From Microbacterium sp. ET2 (GTDB lineage Bacteria > Actinomycetota > Actinomycetes > Actinomycetales > Microbacteriaceae), in contig NZ_CP128170.1 of assembly GCF_030347395.1 (NCBI RefSeq), forward strand, positions 310,001-374,000: 64,000 nucleotides of DNA, in the 5' to 3' direction. The translations under genes were made by a program, and so were the position numbers. Positions 20,524 through 31,164 of the stretch are shown piece by piece (the first letter of the stretch is position 1; each line of letters opens with the position of its first letter). The notes under the pieces are model-generated. The model searched no databases, was not told the DNA's origin, and was given only the letters and a program-made list of their open reading frames with translations.

Positions 20524-22040
20524 CAGCCCACCTTGATTCTCGGGTCGAGCGCGGCGTAGACGAGGTCCGCGATGAGGTTGAACAACACGGCCAGCGTCCC
20601 CGTGACGACGAAGAACGCCATGATCGGGTTCGGATCGGAGACACGCAGTGCGTCGACGAACAGGCGCCCCATTCCGGTCCAGCCGAAGATCGTCTCCGTG
20701 ACCACCGCGCCGCCGACGAGGGCGCCGACGTCGAAGGCGATGATCGTCGTGATCGGGATGAGGGCGTTCCGGAAGGCGTGGCGGACGACCACGGTTCGCT
20801 CGGTGAGGCCCTTCGATCGCGCCGTGCGGATGTAGTCCTGGTTCATCACCTCGAGCAGGCTCGCCCGGGAGTAACGCGTGTAGGACGCGAACGAGATCAG
20901 CACGATCGCGATGGTCGGCAGAAGCAGGTGGGTGTAGAGGTCGATCCCCTGCACCCAGAAGTTGCCGCCCAGTCCCGGCGTCGAGGCGCCCACCGTGGCG
21001 ATCGGCCGCCCCCGGATGCGGCTGGAGTTGGCGTAGGCCTCCCAGTAGGACATGTACTTGTCGAGGGCGATGAGGCCCGCGGAGAAGACACCGACGAGGA
21101 TCGCGGTTCGGATCACCGGGCCCCGATCGGGGGCACCGAAGAACCACCCGATGGCGCCGGTCACCACGATGGTGAGGACGATGAGCAGGACGAAGAAGCC
21201 CAGCGTCATCCCATTGAGGATGTAGTTCATCATCGGGAAGTACAGCGCGATGCCGAGCACCGCGACGGCCAGTGCCGCGTACAGGGCCTTGCGGTTGCGC
21301 AGTCCGGTGGAGACGGCGGTGATGCCGAAGGCGATGCCGATGACGAGTGCTGCGTACACGACGATCCCGATACTCGGGTCGGCGAACCACTGGGTGACCG
21401 ACAGGTAGGCCAGGACTCCCGCGGTGGCGAGGGTCGCCGCGCCGAACACGATGAGACGACGCTTCCAGTGGCCGCCGATCAGCGACATCCACAGCACACC
21501 GGCGATCAGCGATATCAGCACGATCGCGGGTATCGCGATCGTCGGATCGGCGAGCCAGGAGTTCAGCTGGATCGCGCCGTACTGCTTCAGCAGCACCGCG
21601 ACCCAGAAGATCGGCAGGGAGAAGAAGAGGAACGCGATGAGGGTGACGGAGTAGTCGAAGCCGGTGTACTGGCGAAGCGCCGAGATGATGCCGACCGTGA
21701 TACCCAGGACGATCGCCACGACCGTCGCCGTCGTCACGAGCGTCAGCGTCGACGTCAGTGCGTTGGAGAGGAGGGCGTTGACCGACTGGTTCTGGATGCT
21801 GATGCCGAGGTCGCCGCGGAAGAGACCGCCGAGCCACAGGAAGTAGCGCAGCGGTGCGGGGACATCCAGGTTGAGAAGCCGCGTGCGAGCTTCCATGAGC
21901 TCCGCTTTGTTCGGAGCATTGGACTGTCTGAGCTCTTCGAGCGGGTCACCCGAGAGCGAGACCAGGATGTACATCAAGAAGGTGGCGGCGAAGAGCACGA
22001 AGATCGACGCGATCAACCGCCGGATGATGAATGAAGCCAT
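20523..22040 (-). CDS. dppB: Oligopeptide ABC transporter permease DppB, long form
   Basis: 505 residues, whereas typical DppB is 310-340. The N-terminus (ASFIIRRLIASIFVLFAATF) and C-terminus (EAA loop NQDYIRTARSKGLTERTVVVRHAFRNALIPI, then GGAVVTETIFGWTGMGRLFVDA) are canonical. Between about residues 165 and 335 there is an insertion with several extra hydrophobic segments. It pairs with DppC in the membrane. It is separated from the upstream binding-protein gene by 188 bases carrying a strong hairpin. Confidence 0.92.
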   Translation of the reverse strand: MASFIIRRLIASIFVLFAATFLMYILVSLSGDPLEELRQSNAPNKAELMEARTRLLNLDVPAPLRYFLWLGGLFRGDLGISIQNQSVNALLSNALTSTLTLVTTATVVAIVLGITVGIISALRQYTGFDYSVTLIAFLFFSLPIFWVAVLLKQYGAIQLNSWLADPTIAIPAIVLISLIAGVLWMSLIGGHWKRRLIVFGAATLATAGVLAYLSVTQWFADPSIGIVVYAALVIGIAFGITAVSTGLRNRKALYAALAVAVLGIALYFPMMNYILNGMTLGFFVLLIVLTIVVTGAIGWFFGAPDRGPVIRTAILVGVFSAGLIALDKYMSYWEAYANSSRIRGRPIATVGASTPGLGGNFWVQGIDLYTHLLLPTIAIVLISFASYTRYSRASLLEVMNQDYIRTARSKGLTERTVVVRHAFRNALIPITTIIAFDVGALVGGAVVTETIFGWTGMGRLFVDALRVSDPNPIMAFFVVTGTLAVLFNLIADLVYAALDPRIKVG

Positions 22041-22142
22041 GGTGAGGCTGCCTGCCTATCGATGAGTCGGCACGGCGCGCGCGGGAGCGGGGGATGCAGC
22101 TCGGGCGTGCGGCTGCCGCGGGGAGAAGTCTAACAAGCGGGA

Positions 22143-22174
22143 GGGGTGCAGATTCCCGAGGGAATCTGCACCCC
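22143..22174 (-). terminator. Intercistronic hairpin between binding protein and permease genes
   Basis: Perfect 14-bp arms (22143-22156 and 22161-22174; GGGGTGCAGATTCC type) with a four-base loop lie downstream of the binding-protein stop. No strong T-run follows. Such hairpins usually allow partial termination or protect the upstream mRNA, giving an excess of binding protein over permease. Confidence 0.7.
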
Positions 22175-22228
22175 CCGACCTTGGTGCGGGTTCAGGCGGC
22201 GCGCGCCCGAGTCAGACCGTGGTCTTGC

Positions 22229-24070
22229 TTACTCCTCCGAGCCGGCGTCCGTGACTTCCCAGTCCCACGCGTTCCAGAAGATGGTCGGCGCGAGAATCGA
22301 CGGGTCGATGTTCGTCACGCGGTCGCTGAAGGCAGTGACCTCGGGGAACTGGTAGATCGTCACGCCGTAGAAGTCCTCCCACAGCAGACGGTCCATCTCG
22401 ACCTGGAGCTCGATCTGGGTCTCCTCGTCGAACGTGGTGTTCAGCTCGGTGATGATCTCGTCAACGCGCTCGTTCGAGTAGAAGTTGAGGTTGTTGATAC
22501 CAGCGGTGACGAAGGTCGGCAGCGAGTTGGTGACACCCAGGCTCGTCGACTGCCATCCGAACAGCGAGGCGTCGTAGGCACCGGGGGTGCCCAGCAGGCC
22601 GCCCCAGTCCTCGGAGCCACAGTCGGTGACGTTGAAGCCGGCCTCGTTGGCCGACTGCTGGATGAGCGCGAACTCGTTGACACGACGCGGGTTGTTCGAG
22701 GCGTAGAGGACGCAGACCTCGGTGTTGGTGACGCCCGACTCCTCCAGGAGCTGGCGGGCGCCCTCGATGTCGACCTCGGCGTAGTCGGCGGAGGTGTTGC
22801 TGGCCGCCGCCTCGTCGTAGCCCGCCGCACCGGGGACGAACAGCTGCGAGTCACGGAGGATCGCGTCGTCGCCGATGATCGGCTTGATGAGGGTGTCGAC
22901 GATCTCCTGGCGCGGGATGGTCTTCATGAAGGCCTCACGCACCTGGGGGTTGGAGAAGATGTTCTCCGGGTTGCGTCCCTGGTCGAACTGCAGGTCGACG
23001 TGCTCGTACGTGCCACCGAGACCGGTGTTCACGGTGATGCCGTCGATGCCTTCGAGGGCCGTGGTGATGTCCGCGGTCGCCTGCGGCTGGATGATGTCCA
23101 CCTCACCGTTCTCCAGCGCCTGAACCGCTGCGAGCGGGTCGGGGATGAAGCGGACGGTGATCTCCTCGATGTTCGCGGTGTTATCACCGGAGTACTCGGG
23201 GTTGGCCGTCAGGGTGATGTACTCGTCGGCGACGAAGTCGCTGATGATGTACGGGCCGCTGGCGGTGACCAGCTCGGCGTCGTCGGGCATCGCCGTGAAG
23301 TTGAAGCCCGAGTTCCAGAACGAGGCCATCGGTGCGAGCGCGGCGGCGTCGTTGGACTCGATCGCGTCGAGGACGGCCTGCTTGGCCTCCTCGTTGTCCT
23401 CGAGGCCGAGGGCGTTCTTGGCGATGACGTGCGCCGGCAGCGGAGAGGTGAAGACGAGCTCCCAGTCGACGAACGGCTGGTCGAAGGTCATCGTGATGGA
23501 GCGACCGTCCTCGCCGACCTCGGGGGTCTCGCTGACCAGACCCATGCCCGACTCGGGCGTGGCACCGGAGTCGAAGTACACGACGTCGGTGGGGAACGCG
23601 TCGGTGAACTCACCGGTCTCGGGGTCGGTGAACTCGCCCGGGTCGAAGTCGGGGGTGTCCAGCGCGCGCGACAGGGCGGCCCAGTTGAGCATGAGGTCGG
23701 CGGCGTCGATCGGGGTGCCGTCGGACCAGTTGACGCCCTCGTTGACCGTGAAGGTGACCGTCAGCGGGTCTTCGCTGACGAGCTCGTAGGTGCCGAACGA
23801 GGTGTTCTGCACGAGCTCCGGGGTGTTGTTGTAGTAGTTGAAGCCGTCCAACACCAGGTAGTTGATGTTGTTGTTGGCGGTGGCGTTTCCGAACGACGTA
23901 TTGCCGTTCATGGAGTAGAACGCCTGGTTCCACGCCGCGGTGATGGACGATCCTTCGACCAGACCCGAGTCGTCGCCGGCATCGCCGCCGCCGCCCGGGG
24001 CGCAGCCCGAGATCACGAGTGCGCCGACCGCGGTGAGTCCCACCGCGATCGAGAAGCGCTTCATTCTCAC
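22229..24070 (-). CDS. Oligopeptide ABC transporter substrate-binding lipoprotein
   Basis: 613 residues of the SBP_bac_5 family. The signal peptide ends in a lipobox (VISGC, Cys about residue 23), so the mature protein is lipid-anchored. The mature N-terminus is Gly/Asp rich. Typical SBP_bac_5 features include VNEGVNWSDGTPIDAADLM and YTFNQP-like segments. It delivers peptides (or another SBP_bac_5 ligand) to DppB/DppC. The GTG at 24070 follows an AGGAGG by four bases; an ATG two codons later is the alternative. Confidence 0.93.
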   Translation of the reverse strand: MRMKRFSIAVGLTAVGALVISGCAPGGGGDAGDDSGLVEGSSITAAWNQAFYSMNGNTSFGNATANNNINYLVLDGFNYYNNTPELVQNTSFGTYELVSEDPLTVTFTVNEGVNWSDGTPIDAADLMLNWAALSRALDTPDFDPGEFTDPETGEFTDAFPTDVVYFDSGATPESGMGLVSETPEVGEDGRSITMTFDQPFVDWELVFTSPLPAHVIAKNALGLEDNEEAKQAVLDAIESNDAAALAPMASFWNSGFNFTAMPDDAELVTASGPYIISDFVADEYITLTANPEYSGDNTANIEEITVRFIPDPLAAVQALENGEVDIIQPQATADITTALEGIDGITVNTGLGGTYEHVDLQFDQGRNPENIFSNPQVREAFMKTIPRQEIVDTLIKPIIGDDAILRDSQLFVPGAAGYDEAAASNTSADYAEVDIEGARQLLEESGVTNTEVCVLYASNNPRRVNEFALIQQSANEAGFNVTDCGSEDWGGLLGTPGAYDASLFGWQSTSLGVTNSLPTFVTAGINNLNFYSNERVDEIITELNTTFDEETQIELQVEMDRLLWEDFYGVTIYQFPEVTAFSDRVTNIDPSILAPTIFWNAWDWEVTDAGSEE

Positions 24071-24136
24071 TGTTCCTCCTGTGCAGGGTTGTGCGCACGC
24101 GAAAAGGCCTGGACCTTACGCCGCGCGGATACCGAA

Positions 24137-24166
24137 ACACTAAGCACGCCCTCTGCGGATGGTCAA
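24137..24166 (-). promoter_or_regulatory. Promoter of the peptide transporter operon
   Basis: On the minus strand TTGACC (24161-24166) and TAGTGT (24137-24142) are separated by 18 bases, a good vegetative promoter. The leader to the GTG start is about 60 bases and holds the AGGAGG. Confidence 0.65.
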
Positions 24167-24230
24167 AAGGGTGGCCCAAAACGTTACAGAGCCTTAACTC
24201 AGAGCGACCGGAATGTGACAATCTGACAAG

Positions 24231-25058
24231 ATGGCCGCCGTGATGCCCCCCGATGATGTGAGGATTCCCACGTCGTTCCCCCGGGCCCGGACGTGGTGGG
24301 AGATCGGCATCGTGCTGGCCATCACGGTCGGTCAGAGCGCGGCCTACAGCGTCCTGGCCTTCGTCCGCTCGGTGATCCGCGCCCTCGAGGAGGAGCGTCG
24401 GATCTCCGACCAGCAGACGCAGCTGAACCCCTCGAGGGACGCCGCGGCCATCTGGGATCTCGTCTATCAGCTGCTCGACATCTTCTTCTCCCTGGCCCTC
24501 GTCGCCCTGGTGATCTACCTGCTGTGGGAACCCGGGAAGAGCGCCTTTGCCAGGATCGGCCTCGACTTCCGGCGATTCGGCGGCGATCTGGGTCGCGCCG
24601 TGCTGCTCGGCCTCGTGATCGGCGTCCCCGGCCTCGGCCTCTACATCCTCGGCCGTTCACTCGGCGTGACGGTGGCCGTGGTCGCCTCGCCGCTGGATGC
24701 CGCGTGGTACACCGTTCCCCTTCTGCTGCTTGCGGCCCTCCGCGCGGGTCTGACGGAAGAAGTCATCTTCCTCGGCTACCTCTTCGACCGCCTGCGGCGC
24801 GTCGGCTGGTCATGGTGGGCGATCATCCTCGCCACGGCCGGCCTTCGCGCGGCCTATCACGCGTATCAGGGCGTCGGCGCGATCATCGGGAACTTCGTCA
24901 TGGGCATCGTCTTCGGCTGGTGCTACCGCCGGTGGGGACGCGTGATGCCGCTGGTGATCACGCACACCCTCATCGACATCGTCGCGTTCGTCGGCTACCC
25001 GCTGGCCGTCGCCTTCTTCCCCGGCGTCTTCGCCCCCCTCCCCACCCCCACCCCGTGA
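24231..25058 (+). CDS. CPBP-family intramembrane metalloprotease
   Basis: 275 residues with about seven membrane helices. The CPBP (ABI) motifs are present: GLTEEVIFLGYLFDRL (the EE pair that binds the metal and activates water), a conserved His in AAYHAYQGVG, and VITHTLIDI. Members of this family cleave membrane substrates or support peptide maturation; no partner is evident nearby. A second ATG at 24243 could be the true start. The gene ends 28 bases before the first palindrome of the AbiEi cassette. Confidence 0.88.
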   Translation: MAAVMPPDDVRIPTSFPRARTWWEIGIVLAITVGQSAAYSVLAFVRSVIRALEEERRISDQQTQLNPSRDAAAIWDLVYQLLDIFFSLALVALVIYLLWEPGKSAFARIGLDFRRFGGDLGRAVLLGLVIGVPGLGLYILGRSLGVTVAVVASPLDAAWYTVPLLLLAALRAGLTEEVIFLGYLFDRLRRVGWSWWAIILATAGLRAAYHAYQGVGAIIGNFVMGIVFGWCYRRWGRVMPLVITHTLIDIVAFVGYPLAVAFFPGVFAPLPTPTP

Positions 25059-25085
25059 CCCCGCCCCACCCTCTCCCCCCTTCGG

Positions 25086-25152
25086 CGAGAGTGCATCTGG
25101 GCGCCGAGGATGCGGGGCGACCCCGCATTCTGGGCGCGCAGATGGATTCTCG
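25086..25152. repeat. 67-bp quasi-palindrome, left border of AbiEi cassette
   Basis: Two 32-base arms (25086-25117 and 25121-25152) around a three-base loop match at 27 of 32 positions. The outer arm is identical over all 32 bases to the reverse complement of the outer arm of the element at 26259-26290. As RNA it would form a long hairpin and could terminate the CPBP transcript. Confidence 0.85.
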
Positions 25153-25264
25153 GTGGCAGACGCCTGGTCGACGAGGCTCCTCCACAGGACGGCTTGAGCA
25201 CAAGTCATCCACAATCCGCCAAGACGACCGCACCGCTGCCCGACGACACGGTCAGGGTGAACGG

Positions 25265-26257
25265 ATGTTCACCTCTGCATCGACGCTCGGGATCGCTCCG
25301 AATCCGCTACCGCTCCTGAGGGCGCGGAGCGTTCCGCATCCCGAACGTGAGGTCGCGCGCGGCGCACTCGTTCGACTCCGAAGGGGCGTGTATGCGCCCG
25401 CAGAACGGTGGCGCGATCTCGCACCCTGGGACCGCTACCTGGCCCGCGTCCACGCGGTCAACCTCACGCATCCCGACACCGTGTTCAGTCACGAATCCGC
25501 CGCTGCACTCCTGGGCGGGCCGGTCTTCGGTGATCCCCAGGTCGTTCATGTCCTGGTCGGCCCTGCAGACACCTCGCGATTCGGCGGCGGCGTCCGCACC
25601 CACCGATCCGGCTCGGACCGCGACATCCTGGTGACCGACGGATTCGCGATCACGAGCCTGGCCGACACGGCGGTCGACCTCTCCCGATATCGGCACTCGT
25701 CGCTCGGGCTGGCGATGAGTGATTACGCGCTCCGATCCGACGCCGGCCTGAGCCGGGAGGAACTCCTCGGACGTAATGCGGAGCGGATCAGCGGCCGAGG
25801 GCGCGGGGCGGCTCGGTGGGCCCTTTCGCGGGCGACGCCCGTCGCCGAGACCGTCCTCGAATCGGTCAGTCGCGCCGTGATCGAGTGGCTCGGATTCCCC
25901 GATCCCGACCTACAGGTCGTCTTCCGCTCTGGTTCGGGTGTGGAAGATCGTGCGGACTTTCACTGGCCGACCCTCGGTGTCATCGGCGAAGCCGACGGCG
26001 ACGTCAAGTACGACGGTCGGTATGGAAACCCCGTCGAGATCTTCCGACGACAAGGTCATCGTGATCAGCGCCTCCTCGAGAGCATCGCGGCGACCGCGCA
26101 CTGGGGATGGAGCGACGTCGCTGCTGTCGCGCCACTTCGAGCGACTCTGCGCAGCGTCGGGCTTCGACCGATCGCATCGGAGAACACAGCCGAACTCGTC
26201 GCCGTCCGTCGCATCCTTTTTCGCGAGAATGCAACGGGGCGCCGAGAGAACGGGTGA
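25265..26257 (+). CDS. AbiEi-like antitoxin/PD-(D/E)xK nuclease-like protein
   Basis: 330 residues. The N-terminal part has an AbiEi-type winged-helix pattern (ARGALVRLRRGVYAPAERW, then FSHESAAALLGGP and VHVLVGPADTSR). The C-terminal domain looks like a PD-(D/E)xK or Vsr-like fold: Asp231 in ADFHWP, then Glu242, Asp244 and Lys248 in GEADGDVKY. Such fusions are abundant in Microbacteriaceae and are annotated as type IV antitoxin-domain or DUF559-like proteins; no AbiEii toxin is adjacent. The stop codon lies in the loop of the right-hand palindrome, so the last residues are encoded by the repeat. Confidence 0.75.
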   Translation: MFTSASTLGIAPNPLPLLRARSVPHPEREVARGALVRLRRGVYAPAERWRDLAPWDRYLARVHAVNLTHPDTVFSHESAAALLGGPVFGDPQVVHVLVGPADTSRFGGGVRTHRSGSDRDILVTDGFAITSLADTAVDLSRYRHSSLGLAMSDYALRSDAGLSREELLGRNAERISGRGRGAARWALSRATPVAETVLESVSRAVIEWLGFPDPDLQVVFRSGSGVEDRADFHWPTLGVIGEADGDVKYDGRYGNPVEIFRRQGHRDQRLLESIAATAHWGWSDVAAVAPLRATLRSVGLRPIASENTAELVAVRRILFRENATGRRENG

Positions 26258-26290
26258 ACCCCGCATCCTCGGCGCCCAGATGCACTCTCG
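26224..26290. repeat. 67-bp quasi-palindrome, right border of AbiEi cassette
   Basis: Arms 26224-26255 and 26259-26290 around a three-base loop match at 24 of 32 positions. The outer arm is an exact reverse complement of 25086-25117. The inner arm is coding (the last residues of the AbiEi-like protein) and more diverged. A hairpin here can also act as terminator for that gene. Confidence 0.85.
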
Positions 26291-26324
26291 CTGGCCGCGG
26301 GGAGCGCGCGAGGGACGCGAGCGC

Positions 26325-26351
26325 GGCGCGGCGCGGCGCGGCGCGGCGCGG
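26325..26351. repeat. Tandem GGCGC pentamers
   Basis: About five copies of a GGCGC/GCGCG pentamer lie between the right-hand palindrome and the gcvP stop codon. A slippage-prone simple repeat; no function is evident. Confidence 0.6.
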
Positions 26352-26352
26352 G

Positions 26353-29231
<2,879 letters not shown>

Positions 29232-29235
<4 letters not shown>

Positions 29236-29612
29236 TCGCCTCCCGTGAGGGCCTCGTACGCGGCGCGGTCGAGAAGCCTCTCGACGGCCGCCGGGTCGAC
29301 CCGCAGCTTCAGCAGCCAGCCGTCCTCGTACGGCGAGGAGTTCACCAGCGACGGGTCGTCGACGACGGCATCGTTGACCGCGACCACATCGCCTGCGACC
29401 GGGGCGTAGAGCTCCCCCACCGACTTCGTCGACTCGATCTCGCCGCAGACCTGACCGGCGCTCACGCCGGAGTCGACCGCGGGCAGATCGACGAAGACGA
29501 CATCGCCGAGCTTGTCGGCGGCGTAGTCGGTGATGCCGACGGTGGCGACATCACCGTCCAGGGCGATCCACTCGTGCTCGGCGGTGTACTTCAGAGCGTT
29601 GGTGTCTGTCAT
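29232..29612 (-). CDS. gcvH: Glycine cleavage system H protein
   Basis: 126 residues. The lipoylation lysine sits in the canonical [20 protein letters not shown] segment. The N-terminus ([23 protein letters not shown]) and C-terminus are complete. It carries the aminomethyl intermediate between P and T proteins. It overlaps gcvT upstream and gcvP downstream by four bases each (ATGA), so the three are made as one coupled operon. Confidence 0.97.
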
Positions 29613-30826
29613 TTCTTCCTCCGGTAGAACGGCAGGGCGGTCACGGTGGCGGGAATGCGGGTGCCGCGCACGTCGATGGCCAGTTCGGTGCCGAGAGCGG
29701 ATGCCGCGGGCGAGACGTACGCCATGGCGATGGGGTGCCCGAGGGTCGGGCTGAGGGCGCCGCTGGTGACTTCGCCCACGCGGTCGCGGCCGACGCGTCC
29801 GTCGCCGGCGAAGACGCCGTAGCCGGCGCGGCCCGCACGGCGGCCCTCCGAGACGAGCCCCACGAGCACGGGAGCGCCCTCATCGGCGACGGCGTTCTTC
29901 CCGACGAAGTCGGCCTTGTCGGCCGCGACGACGCGGCCGAGCCCTGCCTGGGCAGGGCGGATGCCACGTCCGAGCTCGTGGCCGTACAGCGGCATGCCCG
30001 CCTCCAGACGCAGCGTGTCGCGGGCGGCGAGGCCCGCAGGCACGAGGCCGAAGGGCTCCCCCGCCACCAGGAGCGCGTCCCACAGTTCGCCCGCGACGCC
30101 CGCGGGGGCGAGGAGCTCGAAGCCGTCCTCCCCGGTGTACCCCGTGCGGGCGACGAGAAGGTCGGCGTCCCGCCACCGAGCAGCGCGTGCGGCGTAGTAG
30201 GACAGGTCGGCGAGCTCCCACGGGGCTCTCGGCTCGCCGGCTCGTGGCGCCGGCTCACTGAGGTCGAGGTCGGGCAGAGCTTCGAGGACCTCGCGGGCAC
30301 GCGGCCCCTGCACGGCGATCAGGGCGGTCTGCTCCGTGAGGTCTTCGACCCGTGGCACCTCCGAGCCGGCGACGCCCGACCAGTCTCCCTCGACAGGGCC
30401 GTCGAGGAACGGCAGGATGCGGGGCCACGCCGTCCGAGCCGCGGCGAGCGCCTCCGCCACCGCGTCACGGTTGCCGGCGTTCGCGACGACGAGGAAGTAC
30501 TGCTCCCCCGTTCGGTACACGATGACGTCGTCGATGATGCCGCCGTCCTCGGCCAGCACGAGCGAGTACTTGGCCTTACCGATCTCCAGGGTGGAGACCC
30601 GGCCCGCGAGTACGTAGTCGAGGAAATCCGCCGCTCGGCCGTCGTGCACCCAGAACTCGGCCATATGCGAGATGTCGAACAGCCCCGCCGCCGATCGAAC
30701 GGCATGGTGCTCGGCGAGGTCGGACGTGTACCGGACCGGCATCAGCCAGCCGCCGAAGTCGGTGAACGAGGCACCGAGCTGAGCGTGTCGATCGTGCAGC
30801 GGGCTCTGCCGCGCTGTGCTGTCCAT
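29609..30826 (-). CDS. gcvT: Glycine cleavage system aminomethyltransferase (T protein)
   Basis: 405 residues. It has the folate-binding GcvT fold: [25 protein letters not shown] at the N-terminus, [13 protein letters not shown], then [15 protein letters not shown], plus the C-terminal barrel. It transfers the one-carbon unit to tetrahydrofolate and releases ammonia. I chose the ATG at 30826 ([10 protein letters not shown]) because a GGGAG ribosome-binding site sits six bases upstream. That site forms part of a helix with the riboswitch tail. Confidence 0.96.
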   Translation of the reverse strand: MDSTARQSPLHDRHAQLGASFTDFGGWLMPVRYTSDLAEHHAVRSAAGLFDISHMAEFWVHDGRAADFLDYVLAGRVSTLEIGKAKYSLVLAEDGGIIDDVIVYRTGEQYFLVVANAGNRDAVAEALAAARTAWPRILPFLDGPVEGDWSGVAGSEVPRVEDLTEQTALIAVQGPRAREVLEALPDLDLSEPAPRAGEPRAPWELADLSYYAARAARWRDADLLVARTGYTGEDGFELLAPAGVAGELWDALLVAGEPFGLVPAGLAARDTLRLEAGMPLYGHELGRGIRPAQAGLGRVVAADKADFVGKNAVADEGAPVLVGLVSEGRRAGRAGYGVFAGDGRVGRDRVGEVTSGALSPTLGHPIAMAYVSPAASALGTELAIDVRGTRIPATVTALPFYRRKK

Positions 30827-30879
30827 GGAGTTCTCCCGGTCGGATCGGGTCGGCACGGTGATCCGTGTCGAAGAACTCC
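30827..30879 (-). promoter_or_regulatory. Shine-Dalgarno-sequestering helix below the glycine riboswitch
   Basis: On the mRNA an 8-base segment (plus-strand 30872-30879) just after aptamer II is perfectly complementary to the 8 bases directly before the gcvT ATG (30827-30834), overlapping the end of the GGGAG site. A smaller CACGG/CCGTG hairpin lies in the loop. This is a plausible expression platform acting on translation. Confidence 0.55.
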
Positions 30880-30883
30880 CCCT

Positions 30884-31070
30884 CTGTCATGGACCTGAGA
30901 GTTTCGCGCCGGGCGGACCCGGGCTTTCACCGTCGGCGGATGACGCAGAAAGCGGCGGCATCCTTTTTCAGAGTCGGCCGGCACGGACGGTACGCGGTAC
31001 CTGAGAGATTGGCGGGGAGGCTTGCTCCTTCGGTGCTCGTCGCCGTGGCGACGAGGCTCTCCCGTCCGTG
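30884..31070 (-). ncRNA. Tandem glycine riboswitch (gcvT motif)
   Basis: On the minus strand two glycine aptamers follow each other. Aptamer I: GGGAGAGCC, GAAGGAGCAAGCC and AATCTCTCAGG; its P1 pairs CGGACGG (31062-31068) with CCGTCCG (30984-30990). Aptamer II: ACTCTGAAAAAGGA, GACGGTGAAAG and AAACTCTCAGG, ending near 30884. It lies directly upstream of gcvT and is expected to raise expression of the glycine cleavage operon when glycine is plentiful. Confidence 0.93.
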
Positions 31071-31164
31071 TCATGGGCCGGTATGGAGTTGTGTCCCGGC
31101 CTGGCCGGTGGGGCCCAGCATAGCCGCGGAAGAGACGTTGGCCCAGACTTCGCAAGCCGGCGCG

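Larger units (their letters stand above)
25086..26290. mobile_element. Putative gene cassette bounded by 32-bp perfect inverted repeats
   Basis: A 1,205-base segment holding only the AbiEi-like gene starts and ends with exact 32-base inverted repeats, each forming part of a local palindrome. No transposase or obvious target-site duplication is visible, so this may be a non-autonomous element or simply two copies of a genomic palindromic repeat in opposite orientation. Confidence 0.4.

Noticed and set aside
22094-24226. Rightward 710-codon frame over the binding-protein gene
   Set aside because: Antisense of a clear SBP_bac_5 lipoprotein; rich in Arg/Gly/Val repeats typical of shadows.
25265-26257. 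Complete AbiE toxin-antitoxin system
   Set aside because: No AbiEii nucleotidyltransferase-like gene is next to it; only an AbiEi-like fusion protein is present.
26325-26351. GGCGC array as a CRISPR or origin-type repeat
   Set aside because: Units are only five bases with no spacers or conserved boxes; simple-sequence slippage is enough.
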